DNA from: Sisyra terminalis
Taxonomy: Eukaryota; Arthropoda; Insecta; Neuroptera; Sisyridae
Assembly: GCA_958496175.1 (NCBI GenBank)
Contig: OY292274.1
Location: forward strand, 372,001 to 436,000
Direction: 5' to 3'
DNA: 64,000 nt
Made by a program: the position numbers and the translations under genes. How positions within the stretch are numbered: position 1 is the first letter of the stretch; each line of letters starts with the position of its first letter. Under the pieces are notes generated by a model, which did no database searches, was not told where the DNA came from, and saw only the letters and a program-made list of their open reading frames with translations. Shown here in pieces: positions 26,311 through 38,385 of the stretch.

Positions 26311-27032
26311 CAAGCACGACTGTTATAGTAGGTTATATTGATTATATTTGAATTATCACTAGGCTTTTAGTAAGTCAACAGTATATTTAAAACATATCAT
26401 GTTAATATTCAAATAAAAAATAGTACATAGTATAATTACCTAAGTGTTACTTTGCAAATATTAGAATTCGGAAACGTTTATTTCGACTTTTAATAACAAA
26501 TCTAAAAAGTTCAAAAAGTTCAAATTTCTAAAAAGCAAAATCTTATTACACATACTAGAATTTGTACATAAGCAACAAAAAATAAAGAAATCTGCAACTT
26601 TGAATTTTAGTCTTTCGTGAAAGGCATGTAAACAAATCAGATTCAATCATAAAATACAATAATATTCGTTTTGTACAACAAATTATCTTGCTCTTTTCAA
26701 GGATATTGACTTTTTCCAAAATTTACATATCAAATTCACAGTCGTTTTTTCAAATTTTCTTTATTAATTACTTTGCCTGTTAATTGCTGTTATCAAATTT
26801 ATTTTATTGTTTCCATTGCTCTTTTATAATTTGTATTAGACATATATTAAGTTGGTTATAAACACTTTTCATACTAAGAGTCTGTTTCAATTTCAATACT
26901 TTCAATACAAAAAGTAATTGTTGTTTATTCCAATCCGCAAATTTTCTAAAGTTCTTAACTGCTCGTTTTTTACGCTTGAAATTCTTACATAACGTTGTAC
27001 TTATAAACAGAAAACTCTGTAGAAACTTTCTA
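26311..27032. other. No gene seen
   Basis: AT-rich. The minus-strand frame 26461-26646 has no recognisable motif. Confidence 0.4.
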
Positions 27033-29077
27033 TTTTTTTTACGACATTGTTGTAAATAGACCCTGAGGGTTGCTCAATAAGAAAATATTAACGAAAAAGT
27101 AGTACTAATCATAGTAATAAAGCTTATAGTAAATACTTTTTTAAAACCTTGCATATATAAAATAGTGTATTTGTATACCCCCTCTGATTGATGAAATTTT
27201 AATATTCGATGTTTTCCTTATACGAAGTAGACATCTGATAAGATTTTTTTTTTTGAAAATTCCTACCCTTAAAGAGGGAAAGGGGTGACTAAGTTTGTAT
27301 GAGATAATGTAGAGTTAACCAACAATCGAAATTGTAAATAAAACAATCAAAGTGGTGTTTAAAACGAAACATTATTACTGCTTTATATAAAACAAAATTC
27401 ATCTATATTTATATCTAGAAATAAATTATAAGTGTTTGTTTTGGTTATATCATTTTAATAAAAAAGTTTTATATAACGTAATTTCACTAAGTTAGTATGA
27501 AAGTTTATGTATTACTTATACCAAAGAGGCGATTTTTAATTATTTTTCGTTTTTCAACAATCAAACTTTTTAAAATCATTTTTTTTATGAATCAATGATT
27601 GTGATCTCGAGCAATTATATATTTTGCTGAAAAGCCTTAAGAAAGCAATTTTTTGTCTTATCAATTGAAATATAAAATCTTACATACTAAATTTTTTTTA
27701 GCATTTAGAACTATTTGAAAACCAATTATTGTTATTGAAAATAAATAAAATATTCGAATTTATTTCCACGCTTTCCACCTATTTCCAACAATTTTATATG
27801 TACAATATCCAAATGTGCGAAATCGAATTGCGTTTTAGTCATGATAATTAAAATAAACGAGATCATATTTGTTTCGTTTTACGTTGTATTTTTAAATATA
27901 AGTGCACATTTATGTCGATGAAATTTGGAAAGTGTTTTCTTTATACGATGCAGATATATAATAAGAAAGGATTTTTAAAAATTCCTACTCTAAGACAGTG
28001 AAACATGATGGCAAAGTTTGTATGAGATAACGTCTAATAAACAATCGAAATTTCATAATCAAAATGGCGTTAAGGACGAAATTAAATTACCCCTTCAATA
28101 TAAAACAAAGTTGGTTTATTATTAAAAACTAAAATAAAGTTTTTTGGCTTTCATATATTGTAAACCTGAAAATCCGAAATACGTATTAACAAATAAATAC
28201 ATTAGTGGGCGAGTACCCCCTGGAATTCGGCGAACTAAAAGAAAATACTTACCAAAATTTTTGTAAATTAAAGTTAGTAGCTCCTATCGACTGAGAAAGA
28301 ATGACAATTTAAAAGGGGAGGCTTTGAGTGTTAAATATACGTTAAATCATAATGAAAAAATAAATTTGAAGTTCTCTCCCAAAAGGCATACGTCGAATCG
28401 TGTATGGTGAACTCGAGACTACCCAATATGGTTTAATTATAAAGTTGAAATTCAGATATATTGGTAATAAGTGTAATAAAATGGTTATACTTGATTATGG
28501 AGGAACTGAGTTTTGTGCAATTGTACAATTTTCAATTTCGCAGTAGTGTTGTACATTGCAGGAGGGTAATAGTTTTGGAAAAAAGGTTCATTCGGGAATC
28601 GAGACAGTGAGATGGTATTCCTACTAATATTCAAAAATCTAGACTCTTAACTTTTGATATTTTAATGGGAGTATTTTGAAAACTTTTGACTGTCTTAAGT
28701 CATAATTAAAACCGACTTTATTGAGCTTCATGATATTTTGTATTTATGTATAGATGCTGAATGATTTACGGATTATTTGGTTCACGGTAGGTATACCTAC
28801 CGTATGTATACACAATAGACGATACTGTTTTTAGATATTTATAAATATTTTTTTAAAATATTAATTGATCATTAAATACAACTATTTTATTCTATGCAAC
28901 AGTTTATTAAATGTGCCTTTTTAAAGTCGACAAAAAAGTGTCTTTAAGTATCAATATGTTTTTCGTAAAAGAAATAAGAAAAATTAAAATTTTCATATAC
29001 TACTGCAAACAGCAAATCTAAAAAGAAAATTTAATCAACACTTACGTTACGCAGGCGAAGACGCCGGCATCAGCTAG
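27033..29077 (+). mobile_element. Helitron-like element D copy 1 (5' truncated)
   Basis: Matches 38386-39787 (same strand) and 43034-45515 (opposite strand). The 3' end is GGCATCAGCTAG followed by T, preceded by a GC-rich GACGCC/GGC segment: the CTAG-then-T terminus expected of a Helitron 3' end. The TC 5' end is missing. The interior contains a diverged direct duplication (27208-27370 against 27931-28081: GTTTTC-TTATACGA, then AAAATTCCTAC, then TTTGTATGAGATAA). No Rep/helicase coding is seen, so it is non-autonomous. Such AGCTGAT...CTAG ends are common in insect genomes; the Helitron assignment is an inference from end structure. Confidence 0.55.
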
Positions 29078-30797
29078 TATTATTATATTCAAGTCTATCA
29101 AATGGCCAAACTATGCGCTTTTGGCTCTTCATGTGATTTGATAACTTTAATACTGAAACCGTAATGATCTGGTGAGTTTTGGCAACCTACTTGACATGAA
29201 GTATTTTTGGTAGAATTCACATTGTTTCCTTATTGTTTTCTCAAAATTGATGATTGTACTTTAAGAAAGGGTGCTTACAGTTTGTTAATTAAAAATGTAA
29301 TCAATTTAAAATGATTTTAAGGAAAACTTTCATCTTTGATATAATCTAGAGCTGTGCTCAGACCGGATGTAGCGACAATCAGCCAAATGTCTGGTTACAT
29401 ATTTGTATGCATCATGCATCTTCATTGAGACAATGTCTCACGATCATTATCGGTGCAATGTTAATTATTGTCGTTTGTCCAGTTAAAAATGAAACACTAC
29501 ATCATCACTACGATTTGTTCAGATATGGGTATAAACTTTATTTTGTTAGTATGAAACCGTACGCAATGCTTGATGGATGCCATTTCAATACATTTTTTTC
29601 AATGCGAACCACTCTTGTCAATATAATATAATGAAATAAATCTTACACGGAACAATCGTTTTCACTTTTCATGTATTACCTACATTTGTTATTGAGACAA
29701 GATTTTACACCTTCAATGATTAGTGCAGGGCTGCCCTATTGAAAGAAAAATATGCGCTATAAAGTTTGTAAAGAGACTCCATCAACTATACAATCACTGA
29801 AGAATTTGCTCGAAAACATTATACTCTTATTCTAAACATAAAATAAACAGCTTTTTCAGCGTCTAGCTTTGACATTTTGTGAGTTCTGCGAATCGGCAAA
29901 ATTATATAATATGTTGAAATGATTTTGGACCGAATGAAAAACCATAAATTATCGGTCACATTCTATATAACCAAACAAGGATAGCCTTTCGTAGGGCTCT
30001 GGGCAAGTTAGACGAAGAAAAGGTGCAAATATTTTGAACCGCTCGCTGCATTGTTTTACTATTTCAGCAAATAAAGTTATGAGTTCGACGAGCTCAAGTG
30101 CTTCGTTCGATCGATAGAGGAAGAAATGGGTGTTTTTCGAATTTCGAAAATGTTCACAGTAAATATTTATTTTTTTCGAACAGAAGTTTAAAAATTTGTA
30201 CAATATAATCAATAAGTTGAAACTAAATAGGGAAAATATTATTTTTTAAATTGATAAAAAAAAAAAACAACGAAAATCGGATGTTCGAAATTAGGATCCA
30301 ATTTAGGGAAGGATCAAATTTATAATGGTGGAGAAGAAAAAATGTTTTAACTGTATTGGTATATACTAATAATAATTGCTATCGATAAGATTAGGCCTTG
30401 CCTTTAATTCTTATGGCCGAAATTCTTAGTGATGTAGCTGAAGTCGCATCCCAGTTATAAATTAAGCAGGGCGATAGCATCGTAGGAATGCAGCAACCCC
30501 AGTTTAGCTTTGATGTATAGAGACCGCGAAAAAACGCGACGAGAAGAGGTTGTTGCAGCGAACATTTACCTTTTATTGCGAGATTCCTTCACCATTGGCC
30601 AGCCAAACATATAACCATATGTAGGTATACACATATATACTCCTACTTTCTGGACCACTTACATAAAACTTACGAAATATTTACATACTCACAAAAAAAA
30701 CTTTGGAATTCAACATACATTTATCTTCCGTGAATATTTTCTTCTTCGAAAGTAAAAATTATTCATTTTTTAAAACTGAATGAATTTTTTATTGTTG
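29078..30797. other. No gene seen; GC-richer patch at 30400-30600
   Basis: The patch at 30400-30600 (CpG-containing, with a CGCG-A6-CGCG hairpin at about 30526) differs from the AT-rich flanks but matches no RNA gene or protein that I recognise. The frames at 29407-29631 and 29949-30212 lack motifs. Confidence 0.35.
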
Positions 30798-31551
30798 CAC
30801 TGTAAAAAAATTGATTCTGAGGTCGAATTCCTTAGGAGTTTCACTAATTTACCTTTAGTGAAATCTATTTCGCTTTATTCAATCCCAAACGGTTTGAATC
30901 AAGAATTTTATATTTCTTGTGTAACACGCATATTTGAATAGCATATCAAATACATTCACAACAATGGTAAGTGTAGTTGAGTGAACTCCCCTCCACGTTT
31001 CACATCAAAATTAGGGGATTTTATCTTTGTGTACCTAAGCTGCTCATGCGCATAACATGAAATGTTCAATACAGTTCCTTATAGTGCTGGATCACTATTG
31101 TCAATTATTGTTCATGCCGTTTATAAGAAAATATAAATACTATCCAAGAGTATAGACAATAAATAAAAATTATTCCTTCTTCTCCATCTCTCTTTTGTTT
31201 AAAAATTGTCATTCATTAATTTTATTAGAAATTATATTGAAGTTTTGAAACGACCGCGCTCCGACCTAGGTTGTTGAAGTGAAAAAGTGAGTTGAAGAGA
31301 GATAGGGTTGCCGAATCGAATACAGGATCAAACATGAATCTTCTATACTTTACCTCTGTGTTTTCTTAGCTGTATTATCGATTTGAACCTATGAATTTTG
31401 CTTTTCATTTAACATTTTAACTTGTAAGTATACAACATTATTTATAAATTATTGTTTTAATAAGTGTAATAACATATTTTAATATTCATTAAAAAAAAAT
31501 TAGCCCATAATTTGTGTTGAACGAATATTACATGTATTGTATTTTTTAAAA

Positions 31552-31620
31552 ATGGCTGATGACGCGGTCAAAGTATATTTAATGAGTCGGAGGTTCGAAG
31601 ATCTTATTTATAGTTTTTGA
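31552..31620 (+). CDS. 22-codon ORF, unassigned
   Basis: An ATG-initiated frame encoding MADDAVKVYLMSRRFEDL and then IYSF and a stop. It is CpG-rich and non-random in composition (charged, no AT-driven runs). A GAG-then-GTTTGT donor-like site directly overlaps the stop codon. It could be the 5' coding exon of the candidate element at 30798-32412, damaged by a nonsense change, or an orphan exon. No family is recognised. Confidence 0.3.
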   Translation: MADDAVKVYLMSRRFEDLIYSF

Positions 31621-31680
31621 GGTTTGTATATTATTTTTTAACAAATTAAAATATTTATATATTTATAAACTTTTATTGTT

Positions 31681-31770
31681 CCTCCACGAGCCGGTGTATC
31701 AGTGAAACAAAAAAATTATTGGAAACCTATGTCAAAAGAAAGCCAGCGAGGATTTGCTGTTCATATTAAA
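31681..31770 (+). CDS. Candidate exon ending at a consensus donor
   Basis: An open frame encodes PPRAGVSVKQKNYWKPMSKE, then SQRGFAVHIK, and stops exactly at AAA followed by GTAAGTT, a strong splice donor. The upstream side is pyrimidine-containing (TTTTATTGTTCCTCCACGAG), acceptable as an acceptor. The basic, Trp-containing composition differs from chance AT-rich frames. The pattern resembles parts of DNA transposon proteins, but I cannot name a family. Confidence 0.35.
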
Positions 31771-32412
31771 GTAAGTTATATTTATAATAATATATTTTAT
31801 TTTATTCTAATAAATGATTATTTGTATTTTTATTGTATGGGCTAGGAGTTTTTAAAGTTCTTAAACATAGTACGGACTTATACTTTTAATTAAATAATTT
31901 AAGTTTACATATTATGTTCTATTTAAAAATATGTTATAATTATGTACAATTGTTCTTAATAAAATATATAAAATGAAAACCAAATCAGCCTTTATTTAAT
32001 AAATTATACCTAATAGCCAAGTATATATTTAATTTAAAATAAAATTTAATTGAAACTAAATTTTTGTTTGGTTGAAATATCTGTGCGAATTAAACCAAAT
32101 ATATAAAATTATTTTATTCAATTTTGTTTATATTTGAATTAAGTATAGTTATGTTTGAAAGAAGTATCCAAATTTTTAATCAAGTTTATGTATTGTTTGA
32201 AATAAATATGATGGTGATTTCGTACAAAGAAATCAAAGTTGACCTAACGTCGCTGAGTTCTCCACTCAACTGAATATTTCTTGGCTCAAGAAACATTTTG
32301 AAACTCTTATAGCGCTTGATTTAAAGATCATACGCATTTCGCCGTATCCAAACTTGTAGCTCAATTTAACCAAACGAAAAGTGGTTGAGATTAGTACGCT
32401 CTTTTTACGGTG

Positions 32413-33855
32413 ATGCAGTTCCTCTGAAATCCAGTGTAAATGTAAACTTTCTTAATCTATGTTATTACCTACTTTCCAAGAATATATCTGTTTTTTCCCT
32501 TTAATAAGTTATGAGCAGAAAGAAAATTTCGACTTAAAAATTGAAACTTGAGAATCAAAGTTGTCACTAAATTTTTTTAACCAAATATTTTAAACAACTT
32601 GTTGTAGAGTTCTATAAATACACAGTCAGACTAACATAGTCATAATATTATCACAAGGACTTCCTTCAGTGGGAACTGTTTTCATCAAAAACTTAATGAC
32701 ATCATTTTTAAAATAAACTTTAATGGTTACATTAAGAAATTTCTATGTATAACATTATGCATTTTTACATCCGATGCAATTTATTTTTATTATTATTTTT
32801 ATACGCAGAGATAAGTAAAAAAGATTCATTCATATAATCATTGTTAATTTTAGACGACATTGACAAATTTTGATTTTATTTTTAAATTAAAATGACTAGA
32901 TTTGAGACCAAATTGACCGAAGGCGTTTAATGTCCGCCTATGCAATTGATGAAAATGGAAACTACCTAATACCATTTCGGAAAGTATATGTCAGACATAT
33001 CCGATGAAAGACCGTCTTTTCATTTCTTATGTCTCGCCAAAGAAAATATAACCTTATTCCTAGGTCAAGGTAATATCGTTTTAGCATTTATTTACTTTCC
33101 AGTCGATGTTGTCATAGCTAATTAAATCAAATGGTAGACTAATCTAAATATTTTTAAAACGCATGGATCTTATTATAAATACTTTGATAATAAATTCCAT
33201 AAATTGATGACTGTAATTTGTTAACTGTTCGCCGGGAGTGAAGTCATGGTCGGGACAAGTGAATCGATTCCAGCGCTAATAGTGGTCGAAATTTCGTAAA
33301 ATTATGCTCTAGTTGTAAATAAGCAGGTCAAGAATAAATATAAAGGTGGTTCATAATAGTTATTACGTTGTTATTTGCAAAAATACAGGCAAAACAAGCT
33401 AATAAAAATTGTACACATGTATAGTAGATATTCAAAAGTTTTCAGAACATTCAAAGAAATAGTATCTAAATTATTTTTCTTTATTTTATTTAAAAAACTA
33501 AGATTAATATTCTACTGATTTTCCTACTTTTATTATTCTAACTCTCATGTATTATTTGTTTGGATGTCACTGATCAATCTCAAACTATTGTATAATAATA
33601 GTTTATGATATTTACCATCATTTTTATACTTAATTTGTTTATCATAACACATTCTAATGATTTTTGTCAACCAAAAATATAATCACATTTTTAATTTATT
33701 CGCTTATAAATTTTTACGACATATTTTTATAACGAATTTTTCTTTTTTATGTATAACTTACATACGTCCTACAATTGTCGAGCATAATTTAATGCAGTCG
33801 TCAGATGTCGTTTCCATCGCGCATGGAGCGAATAGTTGAAATATTTTACCATGTT
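32413..33855. other. No gene seen
   Basis: AT-rich, no sustained frame. The frame 33657-33839 has no motif and lies upstream of the heat-shock-type promoter. Confidence 0.4.
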
Positions 33856-34072
33856 AATTAAAACTGGAACGTTTACTTTACATTTATTAATGCACATCAA
33901 TGTTTCCTAAAACGTGGTACACGTCTTCTAAGAGTACGGAAAACGTTATGAAAAGCGTTACTCAGCTTTAGGAAAATTAAATAAGGTATCATTTCTTAAA
34001 CTACGTAAATTCCAAAATTTTGACATAATTTGAAAGAAATTGAGAACAAAGCAAAATATTGCTGCGGACTTA

Positions 34073-34269
34073 GAACTTTCTAAAGTTCTAACAATGAAAT
34101 TTTAGAGAGATGAGCCACGTTTCAGAATACTTTCCGTATGATTCTAATGTAGGGTAGAAAAAGATAGAAATCATTCGAATCTATGACAAGTGCCTGGAAT
34201 AATATAGAAAGTTCCAGAACGCGGCAAATAGGTATATAAATAAGGCGATTGACCGTTACCAGTTCAGTT
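34073..34269 (+). promoter_or_regulatory. Heat-shock-type core promoter (HSEs, TATA, Inr)
   Basis: A proximal heat-shock element at 34207-34219 fits nGAAnnTTCnnGAAn exactly (AGAAAGTTCCAGAAC). A distal palindromic site at 34072-34089 (AGAACTTTCTAAAGTTCT) contains GAA-nn-TTC. TATATAAA lies at 34233-34240, and an insect initiator TCAGTT at 34264-34269 places the start A (34266) 33 bases downstream, the canonical spacing. The expected leader (34266-34367) is A-rich with repeated CAGTTA/AAGTACAAG, like heat-shock mRNA leaders. This architecture is that of an insect heat-shock promoter bound by HSF, yet no Hsp reading frame follows. Confidence 0.65.
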
Positions 34270-34367
34270 ACGAATCAGTTAACAGTTACGACAAGTACAA
34301 GTAACAAAATTCGAAATAAATCGGGACAATTGTTAAAATAAATACATAAGTATGTAATAATATACAT

Positions 34368-34442
34368 ATGTGTATCGCAATTAATGGTATTAGTATTATA
34401 TGTCCTGAAACTAATTCTGATAAAACTGTAAATAATAAATAA
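34368..34442 (+). CDS. 24-codon ORF downstream of the heat-shock-type promoter
   Basis: The first ATG after the predicted start that is not immediately closed (an earlier ATG-TAA lies at 34352) encodes MCIAINGISIICPETNSDKT and then VNNK. It is followed at once by overlapping AATAAA poly(A) signals (34434-34443), so a transcript of about 180-200 nt could be complete. Either this is a short stress-induced RNA (coding a micropeptide or non-coding), or the promoter is a relic separated from its gene by deletion. The function of the peptide is unknown. Confidence 0.3.
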   Translation: MCIAINGISIICPETNSDKTVNNK

Positions 34443-34469
34443 ATCGTAATAAAATCGTAACATTATTGA

Positions 34470-35580
34470 GATAATAATATATTTTTATCAGTTATTCGCC
34501 AAAAAATATTTGATTTCAGAATTGAAATAGTAACTATAACACAAATTAAAATTTTTAACAAAATTAAAATTAAAATTTTAACAAATTAAAAACAACTTTT
34601 AGTTATTAGTGACTAAATAAGTTTGTATAAAATAGCAAAATTGTGCTTAAAAAAAGAAAAATATTAGAAATTAAAAGACTGATTTATTTTCTACAATCAA
34701 CGGAGATCTTCATTTTGTTTGCAAAATAGTGATCATAGAAAATCGTCAATAACATCAAAAAGTAATCAGTAAATCTTTCAATGCGTTATTATTGCACGAG
34801 AAAATAGGGAGATAAGCTTGAGAAATAGTGATAAAAGGGGGAACACAAATACGGAATTTTTGGGAAACGCTGATGAAATACTAAAGCTTTTGATGATTTG
34901 TCAGACCACGTACAGTGGAAAACTCAGTAATGGAAAAAAATGCACTAAACTTTCTTATTTAAATTATTTTTATCAATGAATAAGTTATTTTCGCAAAATA
35001 CTTCTCAATTTTTTACACAAAGATACTAAAAAAATAAAGTATACAAACAAAGGAATTTTCGTGATCACTGAGGTGAATAAAGTACGGAGTAACAGAAAAC
35101 ATTTCATATCCTGAAACTTATATTGTTTGAGTCCCACAAAAAAGTTCATTCCAAAAACTCCAATGACTAGAAGTCCTAGATACACTTTATTCTTAACTTC
35201 AAACCAATTGTTAATAAAATTATGTGACTAATGAAATATGGGTAGGGATTAAAGCGAATTACGAATAGGTAAAAGTTGTATTGGAACTTTTGGAAACAAT
35301 CTAGAAGTACATATTTCATCTAATATGGATTTAAATTAAAAAAAAAAAACTGTTTTATAATTTCAACCAGTTTCCCTGACCTATCTAACGATATGCTATC
35401 TCACGGTTACATGAAACAACTACCCCTTCTTTTTCTCTCAGTTCCTAATTTTCTGCATGATGATTCGTTGATAGCATCTTCTGTCTAAATTTTATCGTAT
35501 ATAACTATATAGGTGTTAAAAGTCTTCGCATAATATGCCTGTGGCATATAGACAGAAAGAAATGACAAGGGCTCCTGTTT
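34470..35580. other. No gene seen
   Basis: AT-rich. The minus-strand frame 34985-35185 is hydrophobic but shows no recognised motif. Confidence 0.4.
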
Positions 35581-35979
35581 ATACAATATATAAAATATAT
35601 TGTGGTCCAATTTATGTAGTATAATTATATTAATATATAAAAATCATACCATAAACATAAATTTGAACAGAAGTTCAAATAAAAATATTTGTGACGTATT
35701 GCCCAGATACGTATTTCGATTGCCAAGCAACCTTCCTCAGTGGTTATCAAGTAATTTGGATCTCTCTGTGATTACTTTGTGATGATTGATGTGATCAATC
35801 ATCACAAAGCAGTCACGGAGGCCACTAAGGAAGATTGCTTGGCAATCAAAATACGTATCTGGCCAATACGTCACAAATATTTTTGTTTGAACTTCTGTTC
35901 AAATTTATGTTTATAGTATGCTTTATTATATTAAAGTATACTACATAAATTGTGCCACAATATATTTTATATATTGTAT
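35581..35979. mobile_element. 399-bp palindromic foldback element
   Basis: Arms of about 190 bp are near-identical reverse complements, starting ATACAATATATAAAATATAT and ending with its complement, meeting at a short centre near 35790. Each arm holds a smaller hairpin (TTTGAAC-AGAA-GTTCAAA at about 35670). The left arm read on the minus strand has CTGAGGA (35734-35740), a hairpin (35718-35733) and GAAA (35714-35717), a layout resembling a hammerhead core, but stem I does not pair. The plus-strand frame 35600-35782 is only part of the repeat. A diverged relative of one arm may lie at about 45700-45790. Confidence 0.75.
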
Positions 35980-36029
35980 ATATAAATATAAGACAGTATA
36001 ACTGTTCAAACTCAGCGAAAAAATCTTAT

Positions 36030-36320
36030 TTGATTAATAAGGGCCCGTTTTTATCATTTGGCTTTGGAACCCTTTTTCTTCTTCGGAATTTTCCCATTTC
36101 GAGTTCGCCGTACGTTTTCCTCCACAGTTCTCCTCTCTTAGTTCTTTCCCTGCCATAGCTTATCTGATATGAGCTTCCGATTGTAGAGCTGGTCTTCCTC
36201 TTTGTATGTTTCCAGGGGATTCCCATTTTAATACTCTTTTTGGCCATCAGTGATCTGGCATTCTTTAGATATAACTACACCATTGAATGCCCTAAATTTT
36301 TAGTACTCTTTTCGTAGAGC
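36030..36320 (-). pseudogene. LINE reverse-transcriptase C-terminal remnant
   Basis: On the minus strand one frame reads NARSLMAKK; after a one-base shift the frame continues VLKWESPGNIQRGRPAL. This matches the tail 'VLKW.P.GKR.RGRP' typical of endonuclease/reverse-transcriptase (RTE- or CR1-like) LINE proteins of insects. The rest of the protein is not recognisable. An alternative frame (36026-36247) is uninterrupted but composed mainly of Lys/Arg/Ser and is probably a shadow. It lies 50 bp from the palindrome at 35581-35979. Confidence 0.4.
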
Positions 36321-38385
36321 ATCTAATATTATTCGTCACCATATTTCTTCTATTCTTGTGACTTAAACATCTTCAAAAGTAGTCTGACAAAGTTTTGGAT
36401 CCCTCAAAAAGAAATCATTACAAAATATTTACTAATTGATCTTTTTACAAACGAATGCAATCGTTGGTTTAATACGATAGAGTTATTGCATTGTTTGAGC
36501 AAATGAATATTGACAGGGGCACATTGACAAAATGAATCAGATTTTGTTGGCTGAAAATTCATTCAGCGTATGATTTTTTTTTATTTCCAGGTAAACCTTT
36601 TAGGAAATATTATACGATGATTTCAATGTCTAAATTAAATGAAGTTGAAAAATAGTCACTCATTTTTTTTTAAAATTTATTTATGATGCTTTTTTCTTAA
36701 ATATGAAGAAGAATCTTTTAAAAATTTTAATTTTAGATAGATTCTGACAAAAGTATTTCAGAATCTACATTTAAATGAGCCCCAAATATTGTACTATTCA
36801 AAAATTAGCAGTACATTCCTACATACTTTTTATAAGGAAAAAATATTGTCTATTTATATAAACTTCATATTAAGTTTAATTCTTATCACTCATTTAAAAA
36901 TGTCATGTACTTGTATTATGATTTATATTTTTAGTATGAGATTTTAAATTAAAATTCATGGCGCCAAGAACTGGATGTTTATTATAGTGCCTATCTAACA
37001 TAACAAGATCGTTCAATCTATTATCATAATTATACCGTCAATGCTAATATAAATGGAGTCCTGCTTGCATGATTTTACTTATTATTTGAAATAATACGTA
37101 AAATTTTTTATTTTCAAACAATAAAGTCTTACGTGTAAATCATAATTCTAAAATAGATGAAACTATATCTGCCAGTCTATCAATAAATAATAATATATTA
37201 TGTGACAATGAACCCATAAAGTTTCGATAAAGTTATAATTAATTTCGAAAGATAACCGAATGATTTGATTTATTTTAAATGTTCAAGATTGTTTGTCCCT
37301 ATCGAAAATTGAGGAATTTATCAATCAAAGCTATTGTTTAATTTTATTACACTATGTTTTCGTTGAAGAATGATTGAAAGTATTATCTGGTAAAAATAAA
37401 ATCTGAACTCGTTAAGCCACCTCGCGGGTATGTACGACGTAAAACCTAACAAAAATAATCATATTTCTTAAAAATTCATTATACCTATAGCTATAATTGT
37501 CTCTTTAAGCAAACAATCAATGATCTAATGATACTATAAATACAAAAAATTGCCAGCATCAATTGAAGGAAATTTTACGAAAATTTTAAACTTTGAACTT
37601 TCGATTTCAACTTTACTTTTCTTTCTATGCATATGTGCAACATCATAGCTCATCAAGCGAACGAATCAGCCGATATTAAGTAATATGTTAATAAAATTAA
37701 GGGTCTTGACTTCAAATATACCAATACATTTCTAATTAAATAAACATGCGGTCTTCACTAACGTTTTAATGGAGCAATTAAATTTATATTTTATTTACAT
37801 TAAATGTAATTTGAAAATCGTGATTATCGATTATTGATCTTCGATTAGCATTATTAGTATACATGGGGGGTCGTATTCGGTGTAGTACAAAACCATATTT
37901 TGCAATTAATACTATGAGTACGATAACATATTTCATATTTGGTGATGACTTGAAAAGATTGTGAATACCAATTAATTTTAATTATAATTAACATAAGAAA
38001 TAAACTCTATTATGGAAGTGTATTCACTATAATAGTTTGTTGTAACATGTTTATGACATTTGCTTTGCATTTTCATTAAAATTAAATAATATTTTCAATT
38101 CATTGAATTATATCTATATTTGTTAATGAATCAACTAGATCAACACAGATTAACTATCGTTTAATAAATAAGGAGATATTTATTTTTGAGAATATACCAA
38201 GGGTAGTATCTTAAAGAGTTAAAAGGGGTTTTAGGGATTAAAAATTTGAAACTCACTTTTGATTAGTATATAAAATGGTTTTTATGATATATCGTAGTTA
38301 ATTTTTGACGACGTAGAAATGATAAAGGTAAAATAAAACTGTATTTTTCAAATTGTTGAAAGACGGTTTTTTTTTCTATCTTATA
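36321..38385. other. No gene seen
   Basis: AT-rich, no repeats shared with the rest of the window recognised. Confidence 0.4.

Larger units (their letters stand above)
30798..32412 (+). mobile_element. Candidate TIR-bounded element with spliced-looking mini-ORFs
   Basis: The left end CACTGTAAAAAAA (30798) and the right end, reverse-complemented, CACCGTAAAAAGA (32412) agree at 11 of 13 positions. The block contains two coding-like patches on the plus strand (31552-31620 and 31681-31770) and CpG-rich spots absent from the flanks. No clean target duplication is visible. It may be a non-autonomous or decayed DNA transposon of unassigned superfamily, or a coincidence of short terminal repeats. 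Confidence 0.35.

Noticed and set aside
36026..36247. 73-codon Lys/Arg-rich minus-strand frame as a gene
   Set aside because: The neighbouring frame matches a LINE C-terminal motif, so the long frame is probably a shadow after a frameshift.
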